Notes: generated by a model from the sequence alone, not told the origin. 64,000 bases of DNA from Phyllobacterium calauticae (GCF_019991125.1 NZ_JAGENB010000002.1:310001-374000), one strand, 5' to 3'. Counted from the first letter of the stretch, positions 26,377-36,522 are shown. Made by a program: numbers and translations.

Positions 26377-28026
26377 ATGGCACGCCAATTCATTTACCAT
26401 ATGGCCGGCCTGAACAAGGCATACGGAACCAAGAAGGTTCTCGAAAACATCCATCTTTCCTTCTACCCCGATGCCAAGATCGGTATTCTCGGACCGAACG
26501 GTGCGGGTAAGTCGACGATCCTCAAGATCATGGCCGGCATGGACAAGGAATATACCGGCGAAGCCTGGCTGGCCGACGGTGCCACGGTCGGTTACCTCGC
26601 GCAGGAACCCTATCTCGATCCCACCAAGGACGTGATGGGTAACGTCATGGATGGCGTCGCGGACAAGAAGGCCGTTCTTGACCGCTACAACGAACTGATG
26701 ATGAACTATTCCGATGAAACCGCCGACGAAGGCGCCAAACTGCAGGACATCATCGACGCCAAGAACCTCTGGGATCTGGAATCCCAGGTGGAAATGGCCA
26801 TGGAAGCGCTGCGCTGCCCGCCCGGTGATTCCGGCGTGGAAAAGCTGTCCGGCGGTGAGCGCCGCCGTGTGGCGCTGTGCCGCCTGCTCCTCTCGCAGCC
26901 CGATCTTCTGCTCCTCGATGAGCCGACCAACCACCTTGACGCCGAAACCACCGCCTGGCTGGAAAAGCACCTGCGCGAATATGCCGGCTCTGTCCTGCTG
27001 ATCACGCACGATCGCTACTTCCTCGACAACGTGACCGGCTGGATTCTCGAGCTCGACCGCGGCCGCGGCATTCCCTATGAAGGCAATTACTCCGCCTATC
27101 TCGGTGCCAAGTCCAAGCGCATGCAGCAGGAAGGCCGCGAGGACGACTCGCGCCAGAAGGCTCTGGAGCGCGAGCGCGAGTGGATTTCCGCCAGCCCCAA
27201 GGCACGTCAGGCCAAGTCGAAAGCCCGTATCAAGGCCTATGACGCGCTGGTCGATGCCGCCAACGAGCAGCGTCCCGGCGATGCGCAGATCATCATCCCG
27301 GCAGGCGAACGGCTGGGGCAGGTGGTTATCGAAGCCGAGAACCTTACCAAATCCTTCGGTGACCGCGTTCTCATCGAAAACCTGACCTTCAAGCTGCCGC
27401 CCGGCGGCATCGTCGGCATCATCGGTCCGAACGGTGCGGGTAAGACCACGCTGTTCAAGATGATCACCGGGCAGGAAAAGCCGGATTCCGGCTCTATCCG
27501 CGTCGGTGAAACGGTTCATCTCGGTTATGTCGACCAGAGCCGCGATCATCTCGTTGCCGAGAAAAACGTATGGGAAGAAATCTCCGGCGGTAATGAAATC
27601 ATCAAGATCGGCAAGAACGAGATGAATTCGCGCGCCTATGTCTCGGCATTCAACTTCAAGGGCGGTGACCAGCAGCAGAAGGTCGGCAATCTCTCCGGCG
27701 GTCAGCGCAATCGCGTGCACCTCGCCAAGATGCTGCAATCCGGCGGCAATGTCCTGCTGCTCGACGAACCGACCAACGATCTTGACACCGAAACGCTTGC
27801 GGCTCTGGAAGACGCGCTGGAAAAATACGCCGGCTGCGCCGTTATCATCAGCCACGATCGCATGTTCCTCGACCGGCTGGCGACGCACATCCTCGCGTTC
27901 GAAGGCGACAGCCACGTCGAATGGTTCGAAGGCAACTTCCAGGACTATGAGAACGACAAGATCCGCCGTCTGGGACCGGACAGCGTCAATCCGAAGCGTC
28001 CGAGCTACAAGCCTCTGACACGCTGA
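26377..28026 (+). CDS. ettA: energy-dependent translational throttle protein EttA (ABC-F)
   Basis: 549 aa soluble ABC-F ATPase that binds the ribosomal E site and gates entry into elongation according to ADP/ATP. Two ABC domains are present. The first has GPNGAGKSTILKIMAG, LSGGERRRVALCR and LLLLDEPTNHLDAE; the second has GPNGAGKTTLFKMITG, LSGGQRNRVHLAK and VLLLDEPTNDLD. The arm insert and the basic linker (AKSKARIKAYDAL) lie where expected. The ATG at 26377 (MARQFIYHM) was chosen; the 28-codon upstream extension is unconserved in character. A GC-rich terminator follows. Confidence 0.95.
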   Translation: MARQFIYHMAGLNKAYGTKKVLENIHLSFYPDAKIGILGPNGAGKSTILKIMAGMDKEYTGEAWLADGATVGYLAQEPYLDPTKDVMGNVMDGVADKKAVLDRYNELMMNYSDETADEGAKLQDIIDAKNLWDLESQVEMAMEALRCPPGDSGVEKLSGGERRRVALCRLLLSQPDLLLLDEPTNHLDAETTAWLEKHLREYAGSVLLITHDRYFLDNVTGWILELDRGRGIPYEGNYSAYLGAKSKRMQQEGREDDSRQKALEREREWISASPKARQAKSKARIKAYDALVDAANEQRPGDAQIIIPAGERLGQVVIEAENLTKSFGDRVLIENLTFKLPPGGIVGIIGPNGAGKTTLFKMITGQEKPDSGSIRVGETVHLGYVDQSRDHLVAEKNVWEEISGGNEIIKIGKNEMNSRAYVSAFNFKGGDQQQKVGNLSGGQRNRVHLAKMLQSGGNVLLLDEPTNDLDTETLAALEDALEKYAGCAVIISHDRMFLDRLATHILAFEGDSHVEWFEGNFQDYENDKIRRLGPDSVNPKRPSYKPLTR

Positions 28027-28033
28027 TACGACC

Positions 28034-28055
28034 GGGAGGGCGGCAACGCCCTCCC
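28034..28055 (+). terminator. terminator after ettA
   Basis: A perfect 8-bp GC stem (GGGAGGGC at 28034-28041, GCCCTCCC at 28048-28055) with a 6-base loop stands 8 bases after the ettA stop. The T-run that follows is displaced by about eight bases (CAATTTT). Confidence 0.65.
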
Positions 28056-28145
28056 ATCACCAATTTTGACGTTTCCATCAGTGATATTGGCTGGTTTTAA
28101 CAAGCAATTTTCCTAAGATGCGGCTGATTTCACCGGAGCGCCGTC

Positions 28146-28754
28146 ATGACAGATCTTTTCGCAACCAGAACGGACATCCTGCCGGCCCGCAAGATTGTCG
28201 GGCGGGTGAGCGGCCTGTTCCAGGCGCCGAAAGACAGTTTTGTCACCGCTGCCACGGACACGCTCGATCTCACCTTTGAAGGCATCCGCGGCGATTATCA
28301 TGCCGGCCTGACGCGCCGGTCCGGCGGACGCGAGCCCTGGTATCCGCGCGGCACGGAGATGCGCAACGAGCGGCATATTTCCATTCTGGCGGCTGACGAG
28401 CTTGCAATGATTGCCAGCGCCATGGGCCTTGCGGAAGTCAAACCCGAATGGATCGGCGCCAACATGGTTGTCGATGGCATTCCCTCGCTTTCCATGCTGC
28501 CGCCGCGCACGCTGCTGTTCTTCGAAGGGGGCGTGACGCTGAAGGTCGACGGGCAGAACGCGCCGTGCAAGGTCGCCGGCCGCTCCATCGCCGAGCGGGC
28601 GCAGACCGCCGATCACACCGCGACGGCGCTTGACTTCGTCAAGGCGTCGAAGCGGCTGCGTGGCATCGTCGTCTGGGTTGAAGTGCCGGGAATCATCCGT
28701 TCCTGTGAAAAAATCGATGCGCGCCTGCCCGAGCAATGGATTTATCCGGGCTGA
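28146..28754 (+). CDS. MOSC domain-containing protein
   Basis: 202 aa. MOSC proteins bind sulfur or molybdenum-cofactor sulfur through a conserved cysteine, here Cys141 in QNAPCKVAGR. Earlier MOSC-type segments are GIRGDYHAGLTRRSGG and ERHISILAADEL. The single-domain length suggests a YiiM-like protein handling hydroxylated purines or metal-sulfur cargo. It is flanked by a terminator upstream and a cobalamin riboswitch downstream, so it seems monocistronic. The physiological substrate is not visible. Confidence 0.88.
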   Translation: MTDLFATRTDILPARKIVGRVSGLFQAPKDSFVTAATDTLDLTFEGIRGDYHAGLTRRSGGREPWYPRGTEMRNERHISILAADELAMIASAMGLAEVKPEWIGANMVVDGIPSLSMLPPRTLLFFEGGVTLKVDGQNAPCKVAGRSIAERAQTADHTATALDFVKASKRLRGIVVWVEVPGIIRSCEKIDARLPEQWIYPG

Positions 28755-28787
28755 CGCTTGCGTCCTTCGCCGATCTGTGGCGAATGG

Positions 28788-30026
<1,239 letters not shown>

Positions 30027-30133
30027 TGCACTCTCTTCCCGCCGATTCGCTGATCGATATACCAGCCTATTTCAGACGCGACGAAATTTGCCGTCAACGG
30101 AAAAACAAAACTTGCCAAATCTGCATTTCTCAC

Positions 30134-30149
30134 ATAAACATATCTTTAT
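30134..30149. promoter_or_regulatory. candidate ArsR-family operator upstream of the regulator-metF operon
   Basis: ATAAACATATCTTTAT is an imperfect 16-bp palindrome ending 19 bases before the start codon of the ArsR-type gene. AT-rich palindromes of this size are typical of ArsR-family sites, and the position would allow autorepression of the operon and of metF. Confidence 0.45.
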
Positions 30150-30168
30150 ATCTTTTGAGGATGCCTTG

Positions 30169-31176
30169 ATGGACAAACGTGATCTCAATCTTGACCTGAT
30201 GGTCGATACGCTGAAGGCAGCGGCGGAACCCAGCCGCCTGCGCATTCTGGCGCTGTTGTCCCGGGGGGATCTGACGGTTTCCGATCTGACCTCCATCCTC
30301 GGGCAGTCACAGCCGCGCGTCTCCCGCCATCTCAAGCTGCTGTTCGAAGCCAATCTGATCAACCGTTATCAGGAGGGCTCCTGGGCCTATTTCCGCCTCG
30401 CTGAATCCCTTGTGGTTGGCGATATCGCCCGGATCCTGCTCGATCGTCTTGATGTGTCCGATCCATTGCTGGAGCGGGATATCGAGCGGCTCGGCTCGGT
30501 GAAGCTGCAGCGCCGCGAGCGGGCCGCCGCCTATTTCAGTGCCAATGCCACCAGCTGGGACGCTATCCGTTCGCTGCATGTGCCGGATGGCGCGGTGGAA
30601 GCCGCGCTAACGAAGATTATCGGGCGCACGCCGTTCCAGGCGATGCTTGACGTGGGCACCGGCACCGGCCGTCTTCTCGAACTGTTTGCCCCGCTTTACG
30701 TGCGCGGTGTCGGCATCGATATCAATCGCGACATGCTGACCATTGCCCGCTCCAATCTCGACCGGTCGGGCATCACCAATGCGCAGGTCCGCCAGGGCGA
30801 TGTCTATTCGCTGCCGGTTGACCGGGAGTCCTTCGATCTGGTGACCGTTCATCAGGTGCTGCACTTCCTCGACAATCCTGCCGAGGCCATCCGCGAGGCC
30901 GCACGCGCCTTGCGTGCGGGCGGGCGCATGCTGATCGTCGATTTCGCCCCGCACGATCTTGAATTCCTGCGGGACAGCCATGCGCATATACGGCTTGGCT
31001 TCAACGACAACCAGATGCGTGACTGGCTGACCGAGGCCGGGCTGGCGCTGGAAAACAGCATCGAACTCGAACCAAAAGACAAAGACAAACTGACCGTCAA
31101 ACTGTGGTTGGCACGCGACCCACGCCTGCTGATCGCTGATCCCGCTTTAACCTCCCGCGTAACGGAGAGTGTCTGA
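30169..31176 (+). CDS. ArsR-family regulator fused to a SAM-dependent methyltransferase domain
   Basis: 335 aa. Residues about 8-85 form an ArsR winged helix (LKAAAEPSRLRILALLSRGDLTVSDLTSILGQSQPRVSRHLKLL). Residues about 120-290 form a class I methyltransferase with motif I LDVGTGTGRLLELF (160-173), GIDINRDML and the later LRAGGRMLIVDFAPHD. The ATG at 30169 follows GAGG. It overlaps metF by one base (TGATG), so they are coupled. A regulator that carries a SAM/SAH-binding domain and sits in front of metF suggests direct sensing of the methyl cycle; whether the domain also methylates anything is unknown. Confidence 0.88.
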   Translation: MDKRDLNLDLMVDTLKAAAEPSRLRILALLSRGDLTVSDLTSILGQSQPRVSRHLKLLFEANLINRYQEGSWAYFRLAESLVVGDIARILLDRLDVSDPLLERDIERLGSVKLQRRERAAAYFSANATSWDAIRSLHVPDGAVEAALTKIIGRTPFQAMLDVGTGTGRLLELFAPLYVRGVGIDINRDMLTIARSNLDRSGITNAQVRQGDVYSLPVDRESFDLVTVHQVLHFLDNPAEAIREAARALRAGGRMLIVDFAPHDLEFLRDSHAHIRLGFNDNQMRDWLTEAGLALENSIELEPKDKDKLTVKLWLARDPRLLIADPALTSRVTESV

Positions 31177-32099
31177 TGAGCTTTTTCCGCCAATCCCGCC
31201 GTGCCGACCTTGGAACCAATATCAAGGTTTCCTTTGAATTCTTCCCGCCGAAGACCGAGGTGATGGAAGAGCGCCTGTGGGAAACCGTGACGCGCCTTGC
31301 GCCGCTCAATCCCGAATTCGTGTCGGTAACCTACGGTGCCGGCGGTTCCACCCGCGAGCGCACAGCCCGCACGATCAAGCGCATCCTGACCGAAACGGAC
31401 GTGAACGCCGCCGCGCACCTGACCTGCGTCGATGCGACGAAGGAAGAGGTCGATACCGTGGTGCGCGAATTTGCGGCCATGGGTGTGAAGCGCTTCGTTG
31501 CCCTGCGCGGCGATCCGGCTGGCGGCGTCGGTGCCCATTACAAGCCGACACCCGGCGGTTATGAAAACGGCGCCGATCTCGTCGCCGGGCTCAAGGCCTT
31601 TGCCGATTTCGACATTTCCGTTTCCGCCTATCCGGAAAAGCATCCGGAAAGCCCCGACTTTGCCACGGATATCGACATGCTCAAGCGCAAGGTCGACAAT
31701 GGCGCGACGCGGGCGATCACGCAGTTCTTCTTCGAGAACGATCTCTACGAGCGTTATGTCGAAAAGGTCCGCCGCGCCGGTATCTATATTCCGATCCTGC
31801 CAGGCATCCTGCCGATCCATAATTTCACGCAGGTTACCAATTTCTGCTCGAAGGCCGGGACCCATATTCCGGCATGGTTGGCCGAGCGGTTCGAGGGGCT
31901 GGAAAACGATCCGCAGACCCATGCGCTGGTTTCATCGGCTGTGGCTGCCGAGCAGGTTCTCGATCTGGTCGAGCGTGGCATTCAGGATTTCCATTTCTAC
32001 ACGATGAACCGGGCGGACCTGGCCTTTGCAATCTGCCATCTGATCGGCATCCGCCCTGCCAGTACGCCGCTGGAACCGGCATTGGCTGGCGCTGCCTGA
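31176..32099 (+). CDS. metF: 5,10-methylenetetrahydrofolate reductase MetF
   Basis: 307 aa FAD-dependent (beta/alpha)8 enzyme making 5-methyltetrahydrofolate for methionine synthesis. Recognised patterns are VSFEFFPPKTEVMEERLW with its catalytic Glu, FVSVTYGAGGSTRERT, AHLTCVDATKEEV, FVALRGDP, SVSAYPEKHPESPD and ITQFFFEND. Length matches bacterial MetF. It is coupled to the ArsR-methyltransferase gene and followed by a strong terminator. Confidence 0.96.
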   Translation: MSFFRQSRRADLGTNIKVSFEFFPPKTEVMEERLWETVTRLAPLNPEFVSVTYGAGGSTRERTARTIKRILTETDVNAAAHLTCVDATKEEVDTVVREFAAMGVKRFVALRGDPAGGVGAHYKPTPGGYENGADLVAGLKAFADFDISVSAYPEKHPESPDFATDIDMLKRKVDNGATRAITQFFFENDLYERYVEKVRRAGIYIPILPGILPIHNFTQVTNFCSKAGTHIPAWLAERFEGLENDPQTHALVSSAVAAEQVLDLVERGIQDFHFYTMNRADLAFAICHLIGIRPASTPLEPALAGAA

Positions 32100-32122
32100 T
32101 ACGACTCGCCGCTGAATTGGAA

Positions 32123-32149
32123 ATGGCCCGGTTGCTATAACCGGGCCAT
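32123..32149 (+). terminator. terminator after metF
   Basis: A perfect 11-bp stem (ATGGCCCGGTT and its complement) closes on a 5-base loop, GCTAT, and is followed by CTCATTTTATTT. It lies 23 bases after the metF stop. Confidence 0.85.
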
Positions 32150-32208
32150 CTCATTTTATTTCACCTTTTAACGGTCAGAGACCATCTCCACGGCGCTCTT
32201 TTTTTCAA

Positions 32209-32295
32209 TCAGGGTATGAGTCCTACGACCATTGCACCGATAAATGCGAACGCTGCACAGATCATGAGGACGTTCATCGAACGCGTAAGTCCCAT
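32209..32295 (-). CDS. 28-residue single-span membrane peptide
   Basis: The minus-strand ATG at 32295 is preceded by CAGGAGACAAAC, an excellent ribosome site at ideal spacing. It opens 28 codons: a short basic head (MGLTRSMN) and one hydrophobic helix of about 19 residues (VLMICAAFAFIGAMVVGLIP). The same frame extends upstream to 32403 but without a plausible start. The strong ribosome site and helix argue for a real small protein. Function is unknown. Confidence 0.6.
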   Translation of the reverse strand: MGLTRSMNVLMICAAFAFIGAMVVGLIP

Positions 32296-32599
32296 TGTTT
32301 GTCTCCTGCAGTTAACCGTCTTAGCATAGCGGAAAATTGCCACAGAAAAAGCGGAAATGTTACCGCGGTGTGACATGATCTGTAGAAATTTTTTGCTCTG
32401 CAATGGTAAGTTTCTGAAATGAAACGCATTTACCGGAATGAAAAAACGTCAATTCACGATAAAATGACCGGGTATTTGGTTTATTTTTGCATTGCACCAA
32501 AACGCGACGCGCGTGTTTTCTCACCGATTTATGACACAATTGCGCCGCAATCCAGACCGGGAAATGCCAAGCCGTACCCGTTAGGATTTGTTGAAAACT
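32296..32599. other. 304-base AT-rich intergenic region
   Basis: This lies between the 28-residue membrane peptide and the EamA transporter gene. It should contain the leftward promoter of the peptide and the 3' end of the transporter transcript. A weak CG-rich hairpin (around 32495-32517) could end that transcript. An 83-codon plus-strand frame (32419-32670) runs into the transporter gene antisense and lacks a ribosome site. Confidence 0.5.
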
Positions 32600-33538
32600 C
32601 TATCTTTTTCGTGGTTTTTGCAACGCTGCGAGCAGCCTGCCGTCAATGGTCAAAAGGCCAAGGGCGATGAGCGCCATGCCGGCAAAATCCTTCAAACCCA
32701 GTTCCTCCCCGAGAAAAACTGTTCCAAGCAGGATCGCGCTGACGGGAACCACCAGCGTGACCAGCGAGGCATTGGTGGCGCCGCCGGCGCGGACGATGGA
32801 AAAGAACAGGATGTAGGCGAAGGCGGTGGAGAGCAGGCCGAGGCTGAACACGGCCGCCCAGACGCCCTGATCGGGTGCGGCAAAATCCGGCATGCCGCTG
32901 GAGAGAAGCACGACGGGGATCATGATCAGCGTCGAGGCCGTCATCTGGCCGGTTGCCGTCACCGTTGGCGGAATGCCCTTGAACCGCTTGGCGAGAATGC
33001 TGGCGAAGGCATAGGAGAGGGTGGCGGTGAGCACGGCGATTTCCGCCCACAGCGGTCCGCCCAACCCGGAGAGCACGCCGGGCCCGATCATCACCACCGT
33101 GCCGAAGACGCCGAGAAGGATGCCGGCGATCTTGTTGGCGCTGATCTTTTCATCGACGGTGAGGAATGTGGCGATGATCACCGTCCAGATCGGTGTCGTG
33201 GCATTGAGGATGGATTCCAGCCCGGCACCGAGCGCCGTCTGCCCGATGAACAGCAGTGAGAAGGGAATGACGTTGTTCAGGAGCCCCAGTCCGGCAAAGC
33301 CGAGGGCGTGCTGGCGATAGTCCCAGAACCGGATGCCGCGGCTCAGGAGATAGATGTGCAGGGCAACGGCGGCGATGGCGACGCGAAACAGGACGAGCGT
33401 CAGCGGCGGGATGACGTGCACCGCGATTTTGGCGAAGAAGAACGAACCGCCCCATATTGCCCCCAGCAGCAGCAGTTGCAGCCAGACAAAACCGGTCATG
33501 GCAAGCGGATTGGCTGATGTTGTCTGGTTTACGGCCAC
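32600..33538 (-). CDS. EamA/DMT-family transporter
   Basis: 312 aa inner-membrane protein with ten predicted helices in two EamA repeats (GAIWGGSFFFAKIAVHVIPPLTLVLFR, later ASLVTLVVPVSAILLGTVFLGEEL). DMT proteins of this type export amino acids or metabolites. The start is given as the GTG at 33538 because GGGGGA lies at good spacing; another GTG 27 bases earlier is possible. The gene is divergent from the decarboxylase at 33661. Substrate unknown. Confidence 0.88.
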   Translation of the reverse strand: MAVNQTTSANPLAMTGFVWLQLLLLGAIWGGSFFFAKIAVHVIPPLTLVLFRVAIAAVALHIYLLSRGIRFWDYRQHALGFAGLGLLNNVIPFSLLFIGQTALGAGLESILNATTPIWTVIIATFLTVDEKISANKIAGILLGVFGTVVMIGPGVLSGLGGPLWAEIAVLTATLSYAFASILAKRFKGIPPTVTATGQMTASTLIMIPVVLLSSGMPDFAAPDQGVWAAVFSLGLLSTAFAYILFFSIVRAGGATNASLVTLVVPVSAILLGTVFLGEELGLKDFAGMALIALGLLTIDGRLLAALQKPRKR

Positions 33539-33660
33539 GGATAATCCCCCGATTCGGATCTGCACCGGATATTTCTAGGCGCGCGCCGGTAAATTGCCAC
33601 CCGTTTCTTGCATGGAGAAAGCGACTTTCGTCCGTCATCTGCTCTTGCTAAGAGTTATGC

Positions 33661-34917
33661 ATGGAGCAGAAGATCAAGATGCAACGATTCGCTACGGCCC
33701 GCGATGCAGCACTTACCCTGCGGCCCGATCAACCCGTCTATTGCTTTCGGCCGAATGTGCTGGTCGAAGACGCGCACCAGTTCATGCAGATGTTTCCCGG
33801 CGAGACTGCCTATGCGGTCAAGACCAATGGCGAAAATCTGGTCCTGGAAACGCTGGCGCGCAACGGCATCAACACATTCGATGTGGCATCGCCGGGCGAG
33901 TTCGCTGCGGTACGCAAGGTCGCCCCGAATGCGCACATGCTCTACATGCATCCCATCAAGGCCCAGTCGGATATCCGCCTTGCGCTTGAAACCTACGGCA
34001 TCCGCATCCTTGCCGTCGACCACGAGGACGAGATCGCCAAGATAACCCGCATCGTGCGTGCGCTCGATATCGATCCGGGCAGCATCACCCTTTACGTGCG
34101 GCTGCAGACCAAGGGCCATGCGGCCTACGAGCTGTCCAAGAAATTCGGTGCAACGCCGGCCCACGCGGTCGAGCTTCTGCAGCGGCTGCACAAGATCGGC
34201 TACAAGGTCGGCATCTGCTTCCATGTCGGCAGCCAGATCGAAGATCCCGATACCTATGAACGCGCCCTGCGGTCAGCCGACTGGGTGCGCAACCGTGCGG
34301 GCGTGCCGCTGGCCGGGCTCGATGTCGGCGGCGGTTTCCCGGCCGAATACGGCCATGATCCCAAGCGCAAGCATGTGGAGATGCCGTCGCTCGGGCAATT
34401 GATGTCGCGCCTGCGCGGCGACATCAAGGAATGGGGGTTTGACGATCTGCCGCTGGTGGCGGAACCGGGCCGGGTGATCGTGGCGCGCGCCTTCTCGCTG
34501 ATCGTGCGCGTGCTCCTGCGCAAGGGCAGGCGGCTTTACATCAATGACGGTATCTGGGCGTCACTGTCGGATTCGTGGACCGGCAAGATCACCCTGCCGG
34601 CGCGGTTCATACCCGACCCCGCGCACAAGCACCGCAGCGGCAATGTCCGGGATATCGTGCCGTTCCGCGTCTGCGGCGCAACCTGCGATTCCGTCGACAT
34701 CCTGTCACGGCCGTTCTGGCTGCCGGAGACGGTCGCAACCGGCGACTGGATCGAAATCGGCAATATCGGCGCCTATTCCCTGTCGCTGCGCACCCGTTTC
34801 AACGGTTTCTACCCCGATACATTCGTCGAGGTGGAAACACCGTTCGACGAGGGCGAGCGGCCGGAGGGTTTTGCTTCGCTGGAAACAATGGCTCCCACCG
34901 AACACCGGGGGGACTAG
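33661..34917 (+). CDS. group IV PLP-dependent decarboxylase (ornithine/lysine/diaminopimelate family)
   Basis: 418 aa alanine-racemase-fold enzyme. The PLP lysine is in AYAVKTNGENLVLETLA, the glycine loop is LDVGGGFPAEYG, the phosphate-binding EPGR is in LVAEPGRVIVARA, and the catalytic-type Cys and Asp are in RVCGATCDSVDIL. Fungal-type ornithine decarboxylases and rhizobial Odc2-type lysine/ornithine decarboxylases share these. It probably makes putrescine or cadaverine. The stop codon TAG lies inside the CTAG target duplication of the insertion-like element that begins directly after it. Confidence 0.87.
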   Translation: MEQKIKMQRFATARDAALTLRPDQPVYCFRPNVLVEDAHQFMQMFPGETAYAVKTNGENLVLETLARNGINTFDVASPGEFAAVRKVAPNAHMLYMHPIKAQSDIRLALETYGIRILAVDHEDEIAKITRIVRALDIDPGSITLYVRLQTKGHAAYELSKKFGATPAHAVELLQRLHKIGYKVGICFHVGSQIEDPDTYERALRSADWVRNRAGVPLAGLDVGGGFPAEYGHDPKRKHVEMPSLGQLMSRLRGDIKEWGFDDLPLVAEPGRVIVARAFSLIVRVLLRKGRRLYINDGIWASLSDSWTGKITLPARFIPDPAHKHRSGNVRDIVPFRVCGATCDSVDILSRPFWLPETVATGDWIEIGNIGAYSLSLRTRFNGFYPDTFVEVETPFDEGERPEGFASLETMAPTEHRGD

Positions 34918-35185
34918 GGTCAGGACCCATTAATATGATCGAAATGGCGCCTGAAACGGCAAGAAGATGCGAGGAGAGATGCGAAGGGCGGGGTCTTCCC
35001 CCCGACCGAGCAGCTCGACGCTGCAGCTTGCAGCCGTTTCGGCGTCCGTAGGATACGGTCCATTTGCCCGGCTACATCGTCGCAAAGGACTTGAGAATGG
35101 ATAAACATTCCCATCGCCTTTGCTCCTTGTATCCAAACAAATGGCCGCGTACCATTTCGACCAGATTAATAGGTCCTGACCCTAG
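34914..35185. mobile_element. 264-bp MITE-like element with 30-bp inverted ends and CTAG duplication
   Basis: The element proper is 34918-35181. Its ends begin GGTCAGGACC on both sides and match over 30 bases at 27 positions as an inverted repeat. CTAG occurs at 34914-34917 and again at 35182-35185, as expected for a 4-bp target duplication of the IS5 group (YTAR target). The interior has no convincing transposase. It lies exactly between the decarboxylase stop and the convergent MltB-type gene (its stop at 35191) and harms neither. Confidence 0.8.
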
Positions 35186-35190
35186 CTCTC

Positions 35191-36405
35191 TCAGAGCTTG
35201 CTGAGCAATTCCGGGGTGGGCCAGGCGTCAGCAGGCAGGCCGAGGCGCATCTGTTCGTCGCGCACGGCATCGCGGGTCAGGATGCCGAACACGCCGTCAA
35301 TCTTCGGGCCCATATCGTGGCCGCGGGCGGCGAGCTTGGTCTGCAGTTCCCTCATCTGTTCCTGCGTGAGGCCCGTCTCCGGCGTGGTCGGCTCAAGCGG
35401 ACCGGCACCGGCAAGGCGCGCTGCGAAATAGGCGGCGGTTGTCGCGTAGATGATGGACTTGTTCCATTCGACGAAAACGTCGAAATTGGCATAGGACAGG
35501 AATGCCGGTCCCTTGCGGCCCATCGGCAGCAGGAGGGATGCATCGCCATTGTCGGGACCGAGCGGTCCCTTCATGCCCATCACACCCCATTCGGCCCATT
35601 TGGAATGGGGGAGGCGGTTTGTCCGCAATGCGTTTTCCCAGGGCAGATCCCGGGTCAGCTTGACTTCCTCCAGCCAGGGCTCGCCCTTGCGCCAACCGAG
35701 ATCGTGCAGGACGCGGGCCGCCGTCATGATGGCGTCCGGCGCGCTGTTCTTGAGGTCGACCTTGCCGTCCCCGTCGCCATCGACGCCACGCTCCAGATAG
35801 TCTGTCGGCAGCATCTGCATCTGGCCGATCTCGCCCGCCCATGCGCCGGTGGTCTTGGAATCGACCACGCCCTTGTCGAACAGCTTGAGCAGGGCGATCA
35901 GCTGCGGCCGGAACAACTCCGGACGCCGGCAATCGAAGGAGAGGGTGAGCAGCGCGTTCAGCGTGTCAAAATCGCCCTGCACCGCGCCGAAATCGGTTTC
36001 CAGCCCCCAGAAGGCGGCAATCACCGGGCCCGGCACGCCATATTCGGATTCTGCCCTGGCAAAGGTATCGGCATATTTCTTCAGGTTGGCTGCGCCCTGC
36101 TTGAGGCGGTAATCCGACACCATGCGGGTCGAGAATGTCAGGAAGGTCTGGCTGAATACGCCCTGGGCGCGGTCGCGCTGCAGAACCTTGTCATCAAGCG
36201 ATGCCTTGAGAAGTTCGCCGAGGCCCTTGTCGGTCACGCCTGCCGCTTTTGCTTCGGCGATAAGGCCGTTGAACCAGGGTTCCATCTCGCCGCCGCAGGC
36301 AGGCTTTACAGCTGCCGGTTGCTGGTGGTTGATCTGGTCCAGTGCATAAGCAGAACTTGTCGCAGAAAGGAGTGCGGCGGCAAGAGCAATCGATAGTTTG
36401 TTCAT
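35191..36405 (-). CDS. lytic murein transglycosylase, MltB family, with peptidoglycan-binding domain
   Basis: 404 aa. A signal peptide covers residues 1-21 (ending SAYALD). The SLT_2/MltB catalytic domain follows, with the Glu region ESEYGVPGPVIAAFWGLETDFG and AGEIGQMQMLPTDYL. A PG_binding_1 domain ends the protein (ELQTKLAARGHDMGPKIDGVFGILTRDAVRDEQ). It cleaves the MurNAc-GlcNAc bond to anhydroMurNAc products in the periplasm. There is no lipobox, so it is likely soluble. Confidence 0.92.
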   Translation of the reverse strand: MNKLSIALAAALLSATSSAYALDQINHQQPAAVKPACGGEMEPWFNGLIAEAKAAGVTDKGLGELLKASLDDKVLQRDRAQGVFSQTFLTFSTRMVSDYRLKQGAANLKKYADTFARAESEYGVPGPVIAAFWGLETDFGAVQGDFDTLNALLTLSFDCRRPELFRPQLIALLKLFDKGVVDSKTTGAWAGEIGQMQMLPTDYLERGVDGDGDGKVDLKNSAPDAIMTAARVLHDLGWRKGEPWLEEVKLTRDLPWENALRTNRLPHSKWAEWGVMGMKGPLGPDNGDASLLLPMGRKGPAFLSYANFDVFVEWNKSIIYATTAAYFAARLAGAGPLEPTTPETGLTQEQMRELQTKLAARGHDMGPKIDGVFGILTRDAVRDEQMRLGLPADAWPTPELLSKL

Positions 36406-36522
36406 CAGGGAAATCTCGTTGGTAACAGGGGGCGCCAGCAGGCGCGCGAGCTTGTCCTGCTAATGCACGATTATGTCCCCCTCGTGAAGTCACAGAATTG
36501 CGAGAAGAGGTCCGGTGTGACT

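Noticed and set aside
30027-30168. SAM-responsive riboswitch upstream of the regulator-metF operon
   Set aside because: The gap is short, AT-rich and lacks the conserved SAM-II pseudoknot sequences. The palindrome is better explained as a protein-binding site.
32419-32670. 83-codon plus-strand frame beginning MKRIYRNEK
   Set aside because: No ribosome-binding site, runs antisense into the EamA transporter gene, and has no recognisable domain.
34930-35136. Short minus-strand frame inside the MITE-like element
   Set aside because: Serine/arginine-rich low-quality translation with no transposase motif; it is probably non-coding element DNA.
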